A DNA stretch of 64,000 nucleotides from [Actinomadura] parvosata subsp. kistnae (GCF_900323885.1 NZ_OOHJ01000013.1:62001-126000), one strand, 5' to 3'; shown: positions 33,804 to 42,432, numbered from the stretch's first letter. A program made the numbers and translations. The notes: generated by a model from the letters alone, not told the origin.

Positions 33804-35161
33804 CGACGACGATGTCGACACACCGGCGGGCAGTAGAGCAGATCCGGCAGTCGTACGCCGAGATTCCGGGTGACGCCGCGCCCAGGCTGGCCAAGTCGAC
33901 GTCCAACCTGTTCAGGTTCCGCGACGGAGGCAAGACCGCCAAGCTCTCGGCCAGAGACCTCGACGAGGTCATCAGCGTCGATCCCGACACCATGACCGCC
34001 GAGGTCCAGGGCATGACCACGTACGAGCACCTGGTCGATGCCACGCTGCCGTACGGGCTCATGCCGTACGTGGTGCCGCAGCTCAAGACGATCACGCTGG
34101 GCGGCGCCGTGACCGGGCTCGGCATCGAGTCCACGAGTTTCAGGGACGGCCTGCCGCACGAGTCGGTCGAGGAGCTGGAGATCCTCACCGGCGACGGGCG
34201 CGTCGTCGTCGCCCGCGACGACAACGAGCACCGTGAGCTGTTCCGCGCCTTCCCCAACTCCTACGGCACGCTCGGCTACGCCCTGCGCATCAGGATCAAG
34301 CTGCGCAAGGTCCAGCCGTACGTGCACCTCACGCACGTCAAGTTCACCGACGCGGCCAAGTGCATGCTGGCCATGCAGGAGATCTGCGACAGCATGGTCT
34401 ACGACGGCGACCCCGTCGACTTCGTGGACGGCGTGTTCTTCGAGCCCGGCGAGATGTACCTCACGCTGGGCCGCTTCGCCGACCGGGCGCCCTACATCTC
34501 CGACTACACGGGCATGCGGATCTACTACCAGTCGATCAGGCAGCGCAGCCGCGACTGGCTGACGGTCCGCGACTACCTGTGGCGCTGGGACACCGACTGG
34601 TTCTGGTGCTCGCGTGCCTTCGGCGTGCAGCAGCCGGTCGTCCGCTCGCTGATGCCGCGCCGCTGGATGCGCTCCGACGTCTACCGGCGCCTTGTGGCGC
34701 TCGACCGCAAGCACGGCGTGACCGCCCGCGTCGACCGCTGGCGCGGCCTGCCGGTGAGCGAGTCGGTCATCCAGGACGTCGAGACGCCCGTCGAGCGCGG
34801 GGCGGAGTTCCTGGAGTTCTTCCACGAGAAGGTGGGAATGACGCCGGTGTGGATGTGCCCGCTGCGAGCGAGCTCCCGCTGGCCGATCTATCCGCTGGAG
34901 CCGGGGAAGCTTTACGTCAACTTCGGGTTCTGGGGCATGGTGCCGCTGCCACGGGGGCAGTTCGACGGTTACTACAACCGGCTCATCGAGCGTGCGGTGC
35001 ACGACCTCGATGGGCACAAGTCGCTCTACTCGACCTCGTTCTACGCCCGTGAGCAGTTCTGGCAGCTGTACAACGGCGATGCCTACTGGCCGGTCAAGCG
35101 GGAATACGACCCGAATGGGCGCCTGCTGGACCTGTACGAAAAGTGTGTACGGGGAAGGTGA
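33800..35161 (+). CDS. tmsA: FAD-binding reductase for 10-methyl fatty acids (TmsA/BfaB type)
   Basis: 453 aa from a GTG. A PCMH-type FAD domain of the DHCR24-like group: EVQGMTTYEHLVDATLPYGLMPYVVPQLKTITLGGAVTGLGIESTSFRDGL and ITGDGR/ILTGDGRVVVARDDNEH. In other actinobacteria this protein reduces the 10-methylene lipid made by its partner methyltransferase to the 10-methyl (tuberculostearic-type) chain. The neighbour is that methyltransferase, in the known gene order. Activity is inferred from family and context; the symbol follows the tms naming. Confidence 0.85.
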   Translation: MTTTMSTHRRAVEQIRQSYAEIPGDAAPRLAKSTSNLFRFRDGGKTAKLSARDLDEVISVDPDTMTAEVQGMTTYEHLVDATLPYGLMPYVVPQLKTITLGGAVTGLGIESTSFRDGLPHESVEELEILTGDGRVVVARDDNEHRELFRAFPNSYGTLGYALRIRIKLRKVQPYVHLTHVKFTDAAKCMLAMQEICDSMVYDGDPVDFVDGVFFEPGEMYLTLGRFADRAPYISDYTGMRIYYQSIRQRSRDWLTVRDYLWRWDTDWFWCSRAFGVQQPVVRSLMPRRWMRSDVYRRLVALDRKHGVTARVDRWRGLPVSESVIQDVETPVERGAEFLEFFHEKVGMTPVWMCPLRASSRWPIYPLEPGKLYVNFGFWGMVPLPRGQFDGYYNRLIERAVHDLDGHKSLYSTSFYAREQFWQLYNGDAYWPVKREYDPNGRLLDLYEKCVRGR

Positions 35162-35169
35162 GCAAGCAG

Positions 35170-36429
35170 ATGGCTCTCGCATCCATCTTTGAAAAGATCG
35201 TCGGCACGGACACGAACATCCGGTTCACCGCGTACGACGGCAGCAAGGCCGGGCCCGACGGCGCCGACCTGGCCATCGAGGTCAAATCCCCGATCGCCGT
35301 GGCCTACCTGGCCCAGGCTCCGGGCGAGCTGGGGCTGGCCCGGGCCTACATCTCCGGGCACATCGACGTCCAGGGCGACATGTACACGCTGCTGGACCGG
35401 ATGTGGAACATCACCACCAACGACCTGACCACGTCCGAGAAGCTCGAAGCGGTGCGGGCGCTGGGCCTCAAGCCGCTGCTCATGCGGGTGCCGCCGCCGC
35501 CGCAGGAGATGCGGCAGAGCGCGCTGGCCAAGCTGGGCTCCCGGCACGCCAAGCAGCGTGACGCGGAGGCCATCCACCACCACTACGACGTGTCCAACCG
35601 CTTCTACGAGTGGGTGCTGGGCCCGTCGATGGCCTACACGTGCGCCTGCTTCCCCAGCGAGGACTCCACGCTGGAAGAAGCCCAGTACACCAAGTTCGAC
35701 CTGGTGGCGCGCAAGCTCGACCTCAAGCCCGGCATGCGCCTGCTCGACGTCGGCTGCGGCTGGGGCGGCATGGTCATGCACGCCGCCAAGCACTACGGCG
35801 TCAAGGCCCTGGGCGTCACGCTCAGCCGCCAGCAGGCCGAGTACGCGCAGAAGGCGATCGCCGACGCCGGGCTGCAGGATCTGGCCGAAGTCCGCTTCAT
35901 GGACTACCGCGACGTCACCGAGTCGGGCTTCGACGCGGTGAGCAGCATCGGCCTGACCGAGCACATCGGCAAGGCGAACGTGCCGTCGTACTTCGCGTTC
36001 CTGTACGGCAAGCTGCGGCCGGGCGGCCGGCTGCTCAACCACTGCATCACCCGGCCGACGGGCAAGGAGAAGACGTTCAACAAGGGCGGTTTCATCAACC
36101 GCTACGTCTTCCCCGACGGCGAGCTGGAGTCGGTGGGCTGGCTGATCCGGCAGATGGAGGACCTCGGCTTCGAGATCCGCCACGAGGAGAACCTGCGCGA
36201 GCACTACGCGAAGACCCTGCGTCACTGGTGCGACAACCTCGACGCGAACTGGGAGGACGCGGTGCAGGAGGTCGGCATGGGCACGGCCCGCGTGTGGGCC
36301 CTCTACATGGCCGGCTGCATCGTGGGCTTCGAGCGCAACAAGGTGCAGCTGCACCAGGTGCTCGGGGTCAAGCTCGACTCCGACGGCCGCTCCGGGGTGC
36401 CGCTGCGCCCGGCCCGCGACTGGCCCTGA
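35170..36429 (+). CDS. tmsB: CFA-synthase-like SAM methyltransferase making 10-methylene lipids (TmsB/UfaA1 type)
   Basis: 419 aa from the ATG at 35170, with GGTGAG 7 nt before it; a GTG at 35158 that overlaps the tmsA stop (GTGA) is the alternative. The N-terminal ~110 residues are the lipid-binding part of cyclopropane synthases. HHHYDVSNRFYEWVLGPSMAYTCACF, LDVGCGWGGMVMHAA (SAM loop) and SIGLTEHIG are conserved family blocks. It transfers a methylene from SAM to the double bond of phospholipid oleate. A hairpin terminator follows. Confidence 0.9.
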   Translation: MALASIFEKIVGTDTNIRFTAYDGSKAGPDGADLAIEVKSPIAVAYLAQAPGELGLARAYISGHIDVQGDMYTLLDRMWNITTNDLTTSEKLEAVRALGLKPLLMRVPPPPQEMRQSALAKLGSRHAKQRDAEAIHHHYDVSNRFYEWVLGPSMAYTCACFPSEDSTLEEAQYTKFDLVARKLDLKPGMRLLDVGCGWGGMVMHAAKHYGVKALGVTLSRQQAEYAQKAIADAGLQDLAEVRFMDYRDVTESGFDAVSSIGLTEHIGKANVPSYFAFLYGKLRPGGRLLNHCITRPTGKEKTFNKGGFINRYVFPDGELESVGWLIRQMEDLGFEIRHEENLREHYAKTLRHWCDNLDANWEDAVQEVGMGTARVWALYMAGCIVGFERNKVQLHQVLGVKLDSDGRSGVPLRPARDWP

Positions 36430-36444
36430 TCCAGGTGAGGGGGG

Positions 36445-36472
36445 CGGAGCTTGCCCCGGGGTGCAAGCTCCG
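36445..36472. terminator. Bidirectional hairpin between tmsB and the small minus-strand gene
   Basis: CGGAGCTTGC (36445-36454) pairs perfectly with GCAAGCTCCG (36463-36472) around an 8-nt loop. It begins 15 nt after the tmsB stop and ends 3 nt before the stop of the convergent small gene. Confidence 0.75.
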
Positions 36473-36475
36473 TTC

Positions 36476-36628
36476 CTAACCGGCCGGCCGGGACTCCGCG
36501 GGCTCGCCAGGCGTGCGGCGCGGATGTTCCTTGGCGTGCCGGCCCTTGCTGGGGCGGTGCTCGTCCTTGCCGGAATCGTCCTGCGGCTCCTGCTCCCTGG
36601 GGGTGCAGGGCTTCGCGTGCCTGCCCAC
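36476..36628 (-). CDS. 50-aa hydrophilic small protein, unknown
   Basis: GTG at 36628, with AGGAGAGG just upstream, to TAG at 36476. The peptide is highly charged, without hydrophobic stretches, and repeats GRHAK twice (residues 2-6 and ~29-33): VGRHAKPCTPREQEPQ at the start, PAESRPAG at the end. About 90% of codons end in G or C, the clearest sign of true coding. A promoter-like TTGCCT-N18-TACGGT lies about 40-70 nt upstream. I know no function; it looks disordered and may bind nucleic acid or act in stress (speculation). Confidence 0.6.
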   Translation of the reverse strand: MGRHAKPCTPREQEPQDDSGKDEHRPSKGRHAKEHPRRTPGEPAESRPAG

Positions 36629-36722
36629 TGGCCTCTCCTCGCCTCTCCCGACTGCTTAAAGTGACCGTATGACTACAGTCGGCGTCGAGGCAAGCGGGAA
36701 AGGTGAACCGTTTTCGAGGAGC

Positions 36723-36776
36723 CCCCGGCCGATCGGCTCGCGGCCCCGCAATTACCGATGGGCCGACCGGCCGGGG
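36723..36776 (-). terminator. Long-stem inverted repeat after the esterase gene
   Basis: CCCCGGCCGATCGGC (36723-36737) pairs with GCCGACCGGCCGGGG (36762-36776), one mismatch in 15, loop 24 nt. It starts 9 nt after the esterase stop (minus strand) and would end that transcript before the small gene's promoter. Confidence 0.6.
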
Positions 36777-36784
36777 AGCCTTCT

Positions 36785-38065
36785 TCAGGAGGTGCAGGCC
36801 GTGCCGTTCAGGGTGAAGGCGGCCGGCTTGCCGGTGTCGCCGGTGTGCGTGGCCTGGAAGCCGAACGAGGCCGACGCCCCCGGGGCGATGGAGCCGTTGT
36901 AGGAGACGTTCCGCGCCGTCACCTGGCCGCTGCTGGGCGAGATCGCGGCGTTCCAGGCGGAGGTGACGGTCTGGCCGGCCGGGAGGGTGAAGGCCAGGCT
37001 CCAGGACGAGATCGCGGTCGTGCTCGTGTTCGCGATCGTCACCGCGGCCGTGAAGCCGGTGTTCCACGCGTTCGTCGTGTACGTGACCTTGCAGTTGCCC
37101 ACCGGCGGGGTGACCGTGGGAGTCACGGTCGGATCGGTGCCGCCCTCCGAGAGGCCGAAGAAGTCGATCACCATGGCCGCCATCCCGCCCTGCGGCAGGC
37201 TGTGGCCCACGCCCTGGAGGCTGATCGCCTCCACCCGTTCCTTTGTGCCCGTGCCGCCGTAACGGGTCCTGGTCCAGCCCGAGCGGGGCTGGTCGGTGAG
37301 GCTGGGCGTCTGGCTCAGGCCGTGGACGTTCGTCCACTGCTTGATCTGCTCCTGGAAGTTCGGGTAGCGCAGCGTGGTGTCCTCGGTGCCGTGCCAGATC
37401 TGCATCCGCGGGCGCGGGCCGCTGTAGCCGGGGTAGGCGGCGCGCACCTGGTCGCCCCACTGCTGCGGGGTCTTGATGAGCTGGCCGTTGGCGCAGGTGC
37501 TGTTCCAGCTCGACCCGTCGGTGGTGGCGAAGCAGCCGAACGGCACGCCCATGAACGCCGCGCCCGCCTTGAACACGTCCGGGTAGGCGCCGATCAGCAC
37601 GTTCGTCATCATGCCGCCGGAGGAGGCGCCGGTCACGTACGTGCGGTCGGGGTCGGCGTTGTAGCGCTGCTGGACGTACCTGACCATGGAGACGATGCCG
37701 ACGGGGTCGCTGCCGCCGTTGTGGGTGAGCGCCTGCGGCGAGGAGACGTCGAAGCAGGACCCGCTCCTTGTCGCCGACGGGTAGACGACGATGAACTTGT
37801 ACCGGTCGGCCAGCGAGGCGAACTCGGTGCCCGAGTAGAAGGCCGGGCCGGAGCCGGTGCAGTAGTGCACGGCCACGAGCAGGGCGGGCCGGGCGCCGAC
37901 GCCGTCGGGGACGTACAGGTGCATGCGCAGGTTGCTGGGGTTCGTGCCGAACCCGGTCACCTCGGTGAGCTGGGCGGAGGCGGCCGGGGGCGCGGTGATG
38001 AGGCCGGCCGTGACGAGCGCGGCGGCGGCGATGATCGCGCTTGCTATGCGAGCTCTCAGCTTCAT
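36785..38065 (-). CDS. Secreted CE1/PHB-depolymerase-type esterase with C-terminal CBM2
   Basis: 426 aa from an ATG with GAGAGGA upstream. Signal peptide MKLRARIASAIIAAAALVTAG ending ASA. Residues ~35-300 form the LpqC/poly(3-hydroxybutyrate) depolymerase-like esterase: VTGASSGGMMTNVL has the Ser elbow, MQIWHGTEDTTLRY the Asp and GVGHSLPQGG the His. A Thr/Pro linker (TDPTVTPTVTPP) leads to a ~100-residue CBM2 (CKVTYTTNAWNTGFTAAVTIANTS ... NGTAC) for cellulose or xylan. The CBM suggests acetyl-xylan or feruloyl esterase rather than PHB as the natural role. Confidence 0.92.
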   Translation of the reverse strand: MKLRARIASAIIAAAALVTAGLITAPPAASAQLTEVTGFGTNPSNLRMHLYVPDGVGARPALLVAVHYCTGSGPAFYSGTEFASLADRYKFIVVYPSATRSGSCFDVSSPQALTHNGGSDPVGIVSMVRYVQQRYNADPDRTYVTGASSGGMMTNVLIGAYPDVFKAGAAFMGVPFGCFATTDGSSWNSTCANGQLIKTPQQWGDQVRAAYPGYSGPRPRMQIWHGTEDTTLRYPNFQEQIKQWTNVHGLSQTPSLTDQPRSGWTRTRYGGTGTKERVEAISLQGVGHSLPQGGMAAMVIDFFGLSEGGTDPTVTPTVTPPVGNCKVTYTTNAWNTGFTAAVTIANTSTTAISSWSLAFTLPAGQTVTSAWNAAISPSSGQVTARNVSYNGSIAPGASASFGFQATHTGDTGKPAAFTLNGTACTS

Positions 38066-38109
38066 CGAGGTCCTCTCGCTCTGCGGCCGAAACATTGCGA
38101 GTGTCCACA

Positions 38110-38200
38110 GAAAATTTCGGCGTGGCAATACGCAGGCGCGGAAGGGTGCTCGCGGGCCTCCGTCAGGCCGGGTGAGAGGGCTGAGAAAGATGAAAGTTTC
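38110..38200. promoter_or_regulatory. Two GAAAnTTTC elements upstream of the esterase gene
   Basis: GAAAATTTC (38110-38118) and GAAAGTTTC (38192-38200), both perfect 9-bp dyads, 45 and 127 nt upstream of the esterase ATG. Such palindromes are known from Streptomyces xylanase promoters, where they bind a repressor. The second lies directly at the 3' end of the phosphotransferase gene. Confidence 0.5.
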
Positions 38201-38201
38201 G

Positions 38202-39146
38202 CTAGGCCGCCAGCTGCTGCAGCGTGCCCGTGAGCGCGTCCCACGACTGCTCGGCGTCCGCCGTGCGGCCGTGCGGCGCGCGGAACCACGCCACGAACTC
38301 CGCCACGTCGTTCAGCGCCCACCGCAGCCGGTACAGCGCCAGCAGGTCGCGGTCCACCGCGCGGCCCGTCGCCTTCGTGTAGCGCGCCAGGTCCTCCTCG
38401 TCCCTGGCCGCCAGCCACAGGTCCCGCTCCGGCGCGGCCGTGCCCACCGTGTCCCAGTCGATCAGCAGCAGGCGCTCGCCGTCCCGCAGGACGTTGCCCG
38501 CGTGCGGCTCCCCGTGCGTGAGCACCGGCTCGCCCGGCCGCGCCGCCAGCCGGTCCAGCTCCGCCAGCCGGCGCCGCACCGTGCCGGCGTGGCTGGCGAG
38601 GAGGTCCTGGGCGGGCTCTGAGTAGGGGCCGCCGAGCCACGGCAGGGTGGTGTCGGCCAGCGCCTGCTCCAGGGCCGCCCGGCCGGGCAGCTCCACCGGC
38701 CGGGCCGGGGTCGTCCTCGGCGGCGGGGTGGTGTGCAGCTCGGCCAGCAGGTCGATGAGCCGGCCCCGGTCGGCGTCCGGCAGCTCGTCGCCGAACTCGC
38801 CGGCCGTGCCCTCCTCGTACGGGAACACGCTCATGGCGTAGCGGTCACCGTTGAGGCGGCGCAACGTGGCGCCGTCGGCGGCACGCAGCGGGGCGACGAC
38901 GAACCCGAGGCCGGCCTCCTCGCGCAGCGCCGCCGCCGTCTCCATGGCGCGCCCGAGCTCGTCGTACGAGCGCAGCCGCGCGTCGGCCACCGTCACGAAC
39001 CAGCGCCGCCCGCCCGCGCCGGTCGCGATCCAGTGGTGGTCGCCGAAACCGACCGGTGCATGGTCCAGGGTGGCCGCCTCGATGCCCCACGCGGTCAGGG
39101 CGGGGCGCAGCAGCTCTTCGTCGAGGTCGTCCGGTCGATCACGCAT
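38202..39146 (-). CDS. Aminoglycoside-phosphotransferase-fold (APH) kinase
   Basis: 314 aa from the ATG at 39146. LTHGEPHAGNVLRDGERLLLIDWDTVGTAAPERDLW is the catalytic and metal loop of APH/choline-kinase folds; the usual Asp of HGDxxxxN is Glu here, which also occurs in this subgroup. VGFGDHHWIATGAGGRRWFVTV is the nucleotide loop region. Spectinomycin-type APH(9) proteins look similar, but resistance cannot be claimed. Confidence 0.85.
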   Translation of the reverse strand: MRDRPDDLDEELLRPALTAWGIEAATLDHAPVGFGDHHWIATGAGGRRWFVTVADARLRSYDELGRAMETAAALREEAGLGFVVAPLRAADGATLRRLNGDRYAMSVFPYEEGTAGEFGDELPDADRGRLIDLLAELHTTPPPRTTPARPVELPGRAALEQALADTTLPWLGGPYSEPAQDLLASHAGTVRRRLAELDRLAARPGEPVLTHGEPHAGNVLRDGERLLLIDWDTVGTAAPERDLWLAARDEEDLARYTKATGRAVDRDLLALYRLRWALNDVAEFVAWFRAPHGRTADAEQSWDALTGTLQQLAA

Positions 39147-39204
39147 ACGGGGCAAGGTATCGCCCGCCCGGTCCGGCCGCAGCCCGATAAGTCCGGCAAC
39201 GCGA

Positions 39205-39873
39205 TCACGCCAGGTCGAGAAGCAGCCCGATGGCGGCGACGACGTCGTGCACCACCCGGTCAGGGGGTGACGCCGGGGGCGGCGGAGGCTCCAGGCCGCG
39301 CCGCGCCAGTTCCTCGCGGCGGTCGATCCAGATCGTCCGCAGGCCGGCGCCGTGCCCGCCCGCGACGTCGTTGACGGCGTCGTCCCCGACCATCCAGCCG
39401 CCGTCCAGCGACCGGCCGCAGCGCGCGGCGGCGAGGGCGAACAGGCGGGCGTCCGGTTTCCTGATGCCCTCCGCCGCCGAGATCGCCCACCCGTCCACCC
39501 GCGTGGCCAGCCCGCTGTGCTGGATCTTGCCGGTCTGGTTGTCGGCCGCCCCGTTCGTCACGATGCCGACCGTCCAGCCGGCCGCGCGCAGCCGGTCGAG
39601 CCCCGACAGCACCTCCGGGCGGCAGCGCACCAGGTGCGGCAGGCGGGCCCGGTAGGCGCGCCACAGCTCGGCGGCGGGCTCGGGCAGCCCGAACCGCTCC
39701 CGTACGCGGGCGAAGAACGCCTCCATGGGCACCGACCCGTCCGCGTCCGCCGCCACCAGCCACGCCGCCGCGCCGGCGCCCAGCCCGCGCTCGGCGGCGA
39801 ACGCGGCGGCCCACCGCTCGAACGCGGCCAGCCGGTCGATCAGCGTGTTGTCGAGGTCGAAGAGGGCGAGCAT
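39205..39873 (-). CDS. HAD-superfamily hydrolase
   Basis: 222 aa. Motif I LFDLDNTLIDR (two Asp), motif II VGIVTNG, motif III KPDARLF and motif IV MVGDDAVNDVAGGHGAGL are all present. The helical cap is of C1 type. A small-molecule phosphatase is likely, substrate unknown. It directly follows the MarR gene with no gap, so the two share a transcript. Confidence 0.92.
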   Translation of the reverse strand: MLALFDLDNTLIDRLAAFERWAAAFAAERGLGAGAAAWLVAADADGSVPMEAFFARVRERFGLPEPAAELWRAYRARLPHLVRCRPEVLSGLDRLRAAGWTVGIVTNGAADNQTGKIQHSGLATRVDGWAISAAEGIRKPDARLFALAAARCGRSLDGGWMVGDDAVNDVAGGHGAGLRTIWIDRREELARRGLEPPPPPASPPDRVVHDVVAAIGLLLDLA

Positions 39874-40320
39874 TCAGGCGTTCCGCGCGGTGATGAGCTC
39901 GTCGGTGGCCTCGCGGTAGGCCGCCGTGGCGCGCTCGAAGTAGCCGCACAGGACGGCCAGCTCCGCCTCCGAGAACCCCTCGAAGACGGTACGCAGCCGC
40001 GCCCTGGTGCCCTTGAGCACCTCGTCCAGCCCCTCCGGCTCGGAGACCGACTCCACCATCACCTTGCGCCGGTCGGCCGGGTCGGGCCGGCGCCGCACGA
40101 AGCCGGCCTTCTCCAGGCGGTCGATGAGCCGCGTGGTGGCGCCGGTGGTCAGCCCGGTCTGCGCGGCCAGCTCGCCCGAGGTGAGCGGGCCCATGAGGTC
40201 GAGCAGGTTGTGCGCGTAGTAGTCGGTGGCGTTGAGCCCGGCCGCCTCGGCGGTGGCCAGGCTGTTGAGGACCGTCGCGCTCAGGTAGCGACGGAAGAGC
40301 CCGCTCAGATCCGTTGACAC
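39874..40320 (-). CDS. MarR-family transcriptional regulator
   Basis: 148 aa from the GTG at 40320, five nt after GAGGAG; a GTG at 40326 is possible. Winged helix: LTSGELAAQTGLTTGATTRLIDRLEKAGFVRRRPDPADRRKVMV, with the DxRxxxV wing. It is divergent from the SnoaL-like gene, and two palindromes lie between them, so it probably controls both directions. Confidence 0.92.
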   Translation of the reverse strand: MSTDLSGLFRRYLSATVLNSLATAEAAGLNATDYYAHNLLDLMGPLTSGELAAQTGLTTGATTRLIDRLEKAGFVRRRPDPADRRKVMVESVSEPEGLDEVLKGTRARLRTVFEGFSEAELAVLCGYFERATAAYREATDELITARNA

Positions 40321-40343
40321 GGTCACTCCTCTTCCTTAATCTA

Positions 40344-40390
40344 ATATCTGCAAGCGAGCAGATATCACTTCAGCACAGACACTGTGCTGA
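40344..40390. promoter_or_regulatory. Two palindromes in the MarR/SnoaL divergent promoter
   Basis: ATATCTGC (40344-40351) with GCAGATAT (40358-40365), 6-nt loop, is a MarR-size operator. TCAGCACAG (40370-40378) with CTGTGCTGA (40382-40390), 3-nt centre, is a second, unrelated perfect dyad 24 nt before the SnoaL-like ATG. Two different sequences suggest two regulators. Confidence 0.65.
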
Positions 40391-40413
40391 GTAAACTACC
40401 AGAGGGAGCCTCC

Positions 40414-40851
40414 ATGATCACCACCGCCGAGCAGGACGTCCGGACGCTCTTCGCCGACCTGGAGGACGCCTGGAACCGGGGCGACGGCCACGCCTACGGC
40501 GCCTGCTTCACCGAGGACGCCAGCTACACCACGTTCGTCGGCACCGTCTACCACGGGCGCGACGACCTCGCCGCCGCGCACCAGGCGCTGTTCGACAGCG
40601 TGCTCAAGGGCACCAGGATGTTCAACGAGATCACCGGGATCCGCTTCCTCGGGCCCGGCGTGGCCGTGGTCACCGGCAGGGGAGAGGTGGCCAAGAAGCG
40701 GCCGCGCACGTACGGCAAGGTCCAGACCTACACGCTGGTGCGCGAGGCCGACGGCCGCTGGCGCATCGCCGCCTTCCACAACACCCAGCGCAAGCCGCTG
40801 ATGGAGGCGGTGTCGTTCAGGTTCGTGCCCGGCAGCGCGCCGCGCAAGTAG
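40414..40851 (+). CDS. SgcJ/EcaC-type SnoaL-like protein
   Basis: 145 aa from an ATG preceded by GAGGGAGCC. The NTF2-like fold is evident: DLEDAWNRGDGHAYGACFTEDASYTTFVGTVYHGRDDL and WRIAAFHNTQRKPL are typical of the SgcJ/EcaC group. Function of stand-alone members is unclear; some bind polyketide-like ligands. It sits opposite a MarR regulator and ends at a strong hairpin. Confidence 0.88.
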   Translation: MITTAEQDVRTLFADLEDAWNRGDGHAYGACFTEDASYTTFVGTVYHGRDDLAAAHQALFDSVLKGTRMFNEITGIRFLGPGVAVVTGRGEVAKKRPRTYGKVQTYTLVREADGRWRIAAFHNTQRKPLMEAVSFRFVPGSAPRK

Positions 40852-40852
40852 A

Positions 40853-40880
40853 AGGGGCGCGGGCCGAAGCCCGCGCCCCT
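40853..40880. terminator. Bidirectional terminator hairpin
   Basis: AGGGGCGCGGGC (40853-40864) and GCCCGCGCCCCT (40869-40880) give a perfect 12-bp stem with a CGAA tetraloop, between the convergent SnoaL-like and acyl-CoA ligase genes. Confidence 0.85.
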
Positions 40881-40896
40881 GGAGCCGGAAGGGACG

Positions 40897-42432
40897 TCAG
40901 CGCAGCTCGCGCTTGAGGATCTTGCCCGTGGCCGTCATCGGCAACGCGTCACGGAACTCGATGATCCGCGGGTACTTGTAGGCCGCCAGGTTCTCCTTGG
41001 CCCAGGCGATCAGCTCGTCCTCGGTGATCGTGGCCCCGGGGGTGCGGATCACGTACGCCTTGACCTCCTCGCCGTGCGAGTCGTGCGGCACGCCCACCAC
41101 GGCGGCCAGCGACACCGCCTCGTGGGTCATCAGCACCTCTTCGACCTCGCGCGGGTACACGTTGAACCCGCCCCTGATGACCATGTCCTTGGCCCGGTCG
41201 ATGATGGAGTAGTAGCCGTCGGCGTCGCGCGTGGCGATGTCGCCCGTACGGAACCAGCCGTCCCGCATCACCTCGGCCGTCGCCTCGGGGCGGCCGTAGT
41301 AGCCCTTCATGACGTTGTGGCCGCGGATGGCGATCTCGCCGGGGCCCTCGCCCTCGATCGTCTTCCAGTCGCCGTCGACCAGCTTCATCTCCACGCCCCA
41401 GATCGGGGTGCCGATCGTGCCGGGCTTGGCGGGCCGGCCGATCTGGTTGAAGCAGGCCACGGGGGAGGTCTCCGACAGGCCGTACCCCTCCAGGATGCCG
41501 ATGCCGAACGTCTGCTCGAAGTCCTTGAGCACCTCCACCGGCGAGGACGCGCCGCCGGCGACCGCGACGCGCAGCGAGCGCGGCACCTCGGCGCCCTCAC
41601 TGTGGATCTTCGTGAGCATGGCCCAGTACATGGTGGGCACGCCCGCGAAGTACGTCACGCCCTCCTTGGCCATGAGCGCGAGCGCCTCGCCCGGCTCGAA
41701 GCGGGTCATCAGCACGACCGTGGAGCCGCGCAGGAAGCCCGTGTTCATGACCGTGGTCTGGCCGAAGGAGTGGAACAGCGGCAGCGCCGCCAGGTAGGTG
41801 TCGCCGCCCTCGGTGCGGGGGAACATGCGGTCGCTGATGATGGCGTTCATCAGCATGTTCTGGTGGGTGAGCTCGGCGCCCTTGGGCTGGCCGGTGGTGC
41901 CGGAGGTGTAGAGGATGACGGCGGTGTCGTCGGGCGCGGTCTGCACGGTCTCGAACTCGCCCGGCATCCCGCCGAGGGCCGCCCAGATCGACTCGCCGTA
42001 CTCCGACTCGGTCGCCAGCGGCGTGGCGGGCAGCACGAAGAAGTGCTCGCAGCGCTCGGCCGCCTCGAACCCGGCCCGGCCGCGCTCGCCCAGCGGCAGC
42101 TCCGGCGTGCCCTCGAAACAGAACAGCGCCTTGGCGTCGCTGTCGTCGAGATGGTAGGTGATCTCACGGGTCTGGAGGAGGACGTTGAGCGGCACGACCG
42201 TCGCCCCGGCCTTGAGGATGCCGTAGTAGACGAACGGGAAGTACGGCAGGTTCGGGCAGGCCAGCGCCACTTTGTCGCCCTTGCCGATGCCGCGTGTCAC
42301 CAACAGGTTCGCCACCTGGTTCGCTACGGTGTCGATCATGGAGAACGGCAGCCGCATGTCGCCGAAGACGATCGCGGTGCCGTCCGGGGTGTTCCTGGCG
42401 CTGTCCTCCAGGACGATCGACAGGTTGAGCAT
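40897..42432 (-). CDS. Long-chain fatty-acid-CoA ligase (AMP-forming)
   Basis: 511 aa. AMP-binding motif ILYTSGTTGQPKGAELTH, LEGYGLSETSPVACFN, and the hinge DRAKDMVIRGGFNVYPREVEE, with the catalytic Lys in MTATGKILKREL at the C-terminus. It activates a fatty or aryl acid to its CoA thioester. Neighbouring GMC oxidoreductase and P450 genes make a lipid or steroid side-chain substrate plausible (inference). It is divergent from the GMC gene. Confidence 0.93.
   Translation of the reverse strand: MLNLSIVLEDSARNTPDGTAIVFGDMRLPFSMIDTVANQVANLLVTRGIGKGDKVALACPNLPYFPFVYYGILKAGATVVPLNVLLQTREITYHLDDSDAKALFCFEGTPELPLGERGRAGFEAAERCEHFFVLPATPLATESEYGESIWAALGGMPGEFETVQTAPDDTAVILYTSGTTGQPKGAELTHQNMLMNAIISDRMFPRTEGGDTYLAALPLFHSFGQTTVMNTGFLRGSTVVLMTRFEPGEALALMAKEGVTYFAGVPTMYWAMLTKIHSEGAEVPRSLRVAVAGGASSPVEVLKDFEQTFGIGILEGYGLSETSPVACFNQIGRPAKPGTIGTPIWGVEMKLVDGDWKTIEGEGPGEIAIRGHNVMKGYYGRPEATAEVMRDGWFRTGDIATRDADGYYSIIDRAKDMVIRGGFNVYPREVEEVLMTHEAVSLAAVVGVPHDSHGEEVKAYVIRTPGATITEDELIAWAKENLAAYKYPRIIEFRDALPMTATGKILKRELR

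Noticed and set aside
38202..39146. Antibiotic-resistance calls for the APH-fold and AadA-like genes
   Set aside because: Both folds are widespread with non-resistance roles; nothing in the sequences shows a drug substrate.
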